From Paulinella micropora (taxonomy: Eukaryota; Cercozoa; Imbricatea; Euglyphida; Paulinellidae): a stretch of 64,000 nucleotides of DNA. Under the pieces are notes generated by a model. That model was not told where the DNA came from, ran no database searches, and saw nothing but the letters and a program-made list of their open reading frames with translations. This document shows, one piece after another, positions 62,201-64,000 of this stretch (its first letter is position 1; each line of letters begins with the position of its first letter). The position numbers and the translations under genes are program-made. The stretch is taken from positions 55,001 to 119,000 of the forward strand of contig WBZZ01002820.1 of the NCBI GenBank assembly GCA_019918135.1, read 5' to 3'.

Positions 62201-64000
62201 TTGAAGGGGCGTCAGCAGCAGAAGCGGGAGTCGTATGTCCTGTTCGTCGATCTACGCAAGGCTTTCCCGTCTGTTTGGAGAGATGGTCTATTTGAGAGGC
62301 TCTGGAAGCTGGGTGTAAGGGGCAAGTTCTGGCGCACGCTACGCAGGTGCTACGAGCAGACTTCGTCGCAAGTGCTAGTTGATGGAGCACTCACCCCCGA
62401 AGTACTGGAGGGTGTAGGCGTCCAACAGGGGTCCCCTCTCTCTCCCACACTCTTCAACGTCTTTATGGATGAGCTGTGTGATCGGCTGGCGAGTGCCCTC
62501 AAGATCACGGATGTGAAGCGGCTGAACGACATCAAGGCACTTCTATACGCGGACGACGTGGCCCTCATCGCTCACAGTCGCACCGAGCTCCAGAAGATGG
62601 TCAATGTTGTGGCCAAGTTCGCGGAAGATTACAGGCTGGAAGTCAACTTGAAGCCCGGCAAGACGGAAATCATGCCCATTTACACGTCGAGCAAGGCGAA
62701 ACGACCAAGTATCAGGGAGCGAGGTGAGCCCGTGGTGTGGTTTCGCGGCCAGAAGCTTTGTGTCACCAGTCAGTACAAGTACCTGGGAGTGGTTATCACC
62801 GACGACCTGAAGTGGAAGGAGCAGGCCCTGCGGGCTACGCGTGTCACTGAAGTCGCCACCGCAGGTTGGTACTCTTTGTGGTGTGCAGGTGAGATACAAG
62901 CTAGGTATCGTCTCATGTGCTGGAATCAACTTGTGGGGGCCAAGCTGAAGTACGCCTTCGATGTCTGGCGTGCCCCCGTATCGCAGCTCACCAAGCTGGA
63001 GGCAGCAATGCTGCGCCCCATGAGGATGATTCTCGGCATCAGCCCTAAGACAAGCAAGTGGATTACACTCTTTCTGGCGCGCTCTTTGAGTGCGGAGCGT
63101 TTGCGGCGGGCGGCGCAACTGAAGTTCTATGGACGGCTGCGTGTTCTACCGGAGAAGCGATTTCCTGTCATCGCATCTCAAGTCAAATCCGACTGGACTG
63201 CGGAGGCCGAAGGCGCTATCAGGGACTCAATGGATCTACAACAAGGGCTTCAGGAGCTCCTAAATAGCTCAGAGAAGGACCTCGAGGGTTGGAGTTCGAC
63301 TGTGGACAAGTGGGCCCTTCAGCAGGACGTCAAGATGGTGCAGCAACTGATGTGGGACAAGCGAGAGGCAGGCAGCGATCTTACTGATGGCCTGCGAGTC
63401 ATCCTAAGACAAGTCTTTGGAACTAAGGAGTTCCCAAGATGGGTAGCCCTTGATGATGCGCATTATAATCTGCTTCGGAGAAGGTTGCTCAGCTGCAACA
63501 ACCGCCTTCGGTTGTACCGCAGCAAGTTGGTCAGTGGCATGTCCCCTCGCTGCTTCTGTTGTCATGATGATGTCAATGAGTCCCTTGCGCACTTCTTATG
63601 GGATTGCCCCATGCATGAGGGGAGACGTAAGCAGCTGTTGCTGAGTATGCAGAGGCTCGGTGGCATGGCTGTGGGGGCTGCTGAGGGGGATGGAGGGAGT
63701 GAGGAGGGTGGTGAGGTCGTAGGCGGTGAGGTTGTGGTGGAGGATGTGTTGCTTGGGCGGGAGCGGGAGGGCTCTGTGCGGCAGGGTTGGGATGATATGT
63801 CGCCTGTGGATCAATCACGATTGTTTTGTAAGTTTTTTCAGGGGAAGTCGCGCTTCCGCAGTAACTTTAGGCTTGCTGCGTTGTTAGGGGTTACAGCGTT
63901 GCGTCCCCCTCCAAAGTTGGATGTGTTGTTTGGATCATATGTGTCTGAGTGTTGGTCTGCTAGGGAGGGTAAAAGGGAGGAGCTTGGGGTGGAGGATGGG
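59222..64000 (+). CDS. LINE-2: uninterrupted non-LTR retrotransposon ORF, runs off the window
   Basis: 1,593 codons from ATG 59222 to the window edge without a stop. N-terminal part with the same RRM-like domain as LINE-1 (NLIVWGLSERANLQE, KFFGRGVNVALGRRFRDRE), a linker and basic stretch, APE-type endonuclease (VASHNWQGK, IGAQEHR, GNGYFPQET, VADANAKLG, HLLDYICAS, DLDTDHKAVW), RT (SYVLFVDLRKAFPSVW, GVQQGSPLSPTLFNVFMDEL, ALLYADDVALIAHS) and a C-terminal zinc finger (CFCCHDDVNESLAHFLWDCP). Target-primed reverse transcription is the known mechanism for such proteins. All catalytic motifs visible are intact. The C-terminus and 3' end lie outside. LINE-1 aligns along its whole length. Confidence 0.92.
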   Translation, partial: MASDIGRLLLSMDYKYAKHGATTVALMGQGRIAEDLDNPRGNASSTGSGPMSQDGRMRARVYDGIPEPRGEAILAAPHPSSPNLAHGSALQHKASGAIWQMAPPPRRYRRVDRYDKDGRNLIVWGLSERANLQEIASKMSGLGLVVPVMEWQGQRMSRHLELVYEDDDSRQTALQQLKHLKFFGRGVNVALGRRFRDRERVRRLIRIHLRGEAAVRKEEAATGYRVLPLHEECVDDVQVVSSELAADAPKCVSECADMHVVPLHSAASAVGDQPAQAPAEGGSTRAEAKRGRRVRKRAKKHRSKQFDTGFKLLVASHNWQGKTGYDNVGTAEWASFYKHEGWLVIGAQEHRMGKKQLSKCSLDGFRIFGKPAEVSEKNRCKGGVLFAVANFLGPYCNLVSAPVDHRQQVWLRIASGVTGAQDIYVGNGYFPQETQEEESSEAYAAWQAAIAFFGAKGLVVTVADANAKLGPACSRKEEGIVGQHGEVDDKGAPVRSENGKRLAAVLVATGLRNLSGFSCPVEGSYWWSRREQRGMGTGKHLLDYICASPGLASGAKFGVCEDDLDTDHKAVWAELTWSGQRRPKRAAKPYRSFRVDKLIGAGVSGNDHAAKQALDYLRDKFDDVFQHCLQKLGLHQLPELDLSGGADSQRVVDDVTERVAQSFRMAAHRVLGSRCIRPRFTNNWFDGELKELIQQRREAYAAYRRDESNAEARLNWLRLRKQIRKATRAKKSASFKQVQEEAVKCQREQSSKRFWLLAKRLGGARRTKVSAPVQREDGSLACTLPEKVARWEEFRKNSVKPRENPASAAVVVECCAEAGSLEWEEAEAKRQFHWNDRFRDEVARAMKEHEVGEDTCEELDKPFTQEKVLARQRALNNHKACGEDKVKNEMLKYGGAYINGYLTQYFNWIREAERTPKAWGKGIIVNIPKGGDPTDPDNWRDISIISCLGKLYLSLLATRLTLFVDGPDKLRPEQGGFRPGRRTTDQVFTLWQRLKGRQQQKRESYVLFVDLRKAFPSVWRDGLFERLWKLGVRGKFWRTLRRCYEQTSSQVLVDGALTPEVLEGVGVQQGSPLSPTLFNVFMDELCDRLASALKITDVKRLNDIKALLYADDVALIAHSRTELQKMVNVVAKFAEDYRLEVNLKPGKTEIMPIYTSSKAKRPSIRERGEPVVWFRGQKLCVTSQYKYLGVVITDDLKWKEQALRATRVTEVATAGWYSLWCAGEIQARYRLMCWNQLVGAKLKYAFDVWRAPVSQLTKLEAAMLRPMRMILGISPKTSKWITLFLARSLSAERLRRAAQLKFYGRLRVLPEKRFPVIASQVKSDWTAEAEGAIRDSMDLQQGLQELLNSSEKDLEGWSSTVDKWALQQDVKMVQQLMWDKREAGSDLTDGLRVILRQVFGTKEFPRWVALDDAHYNLLRRRLLSCNNRLRLYRSKLVSGMSPRCFCCHDDVNESLAHFLWDCPMHEGRRKQLLLSMQRLGGMAVGAAEGDGGSEEGGEVVGGEVVVEDVLLGREREGSVRQGWDDMSPVDQSRLFCKFFQGKSRFRSNFRLAALLGVTALRPPPKLDVLFGSYVSECWSAREGKREELGVEDG

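Overview
This window is eukaryotic, repeat-dominated DNA with no host gene I can name. It contains a degraded integrated DNA virus/transposon of the Polinton-like (PLV/Maverick) type, remnants of Ty3/gypsy LTR retrotransposons, two related non-LTR retrotransposons (LINEs), SINE-like repeats and dense microsatellites. PLVs of this kind are known mostly from genomes of unicellular algae and other protists, so a protist or alga is the likeliest host. The sequence does not identify the lineage.

Layout. (1) 1-10.4 kb: a plus-strand gypsy element (gypsy-1) with gag, protease, RT, RNase H, integrase and an extra C-terminal domain, broken by stops and frameshifts. It is flanked by two 249-bp TG...CA direct repeats (73-321 and 10170-10418) that are candidate LTRs. 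(2) 10662-31816: a 21.2-kb PLV with ~245-bp terminal inverted repeats and a matching 6-bp target duplication (TACTGG). The left arm (plus) carries two small ORFs, a protein-primed family B DNA polymerase and an ExoX-C-domain protein. The centre (minus) carries the virion module: a phage-like structural protein, double-jelly-roll major capsid, minor capsid, Ulp1/adenain-like protease, a small basic virion-type protein, packaging ATPase, a membrane protein and a ~1,130-codon tail-fibre-like spike ending in a Peptidase S74 chaperone domain. The right arm carries a retroviral-type integrase and accessory ORFs. Most genes are broken by 1-nt shifts or stops; the protease, ATPase and several small ORFs are open. 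Gene borders carry a family of paired-arm hairpins. (3) 32-45.8 kb: two overlapping, minus-strand copies of a second gypsy family (2A truncated at its 5' side, 2B at its 3' side), separated by a two-unit minisatellite and an AT-rich palindrome cluster. (4) 45.8-52 kb: inverted-repeat DNA, (GATA)n arrays, a duplicated 409-bp structured unit, a tRNA-derived SINE and LINE 5' regions. (5) 52-57.6 kb: LINE-1, frameshifted, with an (ATT)n tail. (6) 58-64 kb: short inverted-repeat elements and LINE-2, whose single reading frame is open from 59222 to the window edge (1,593 codons, no stop).

How the parts relate. The PLV encodes its own replication (polymerase), integration (integrase, TIRs, TSD), packaging (ATPase), maturation (protease) and capsid, so it descends from a virus-like element. 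Its decay shows it is now endogenous, unless some of the indels are assembly errors. The SINE repeats share both their (ATT)n tail and adjacent 3' sequence with LINE-1, which suggests they were mobilised by this LINE family.
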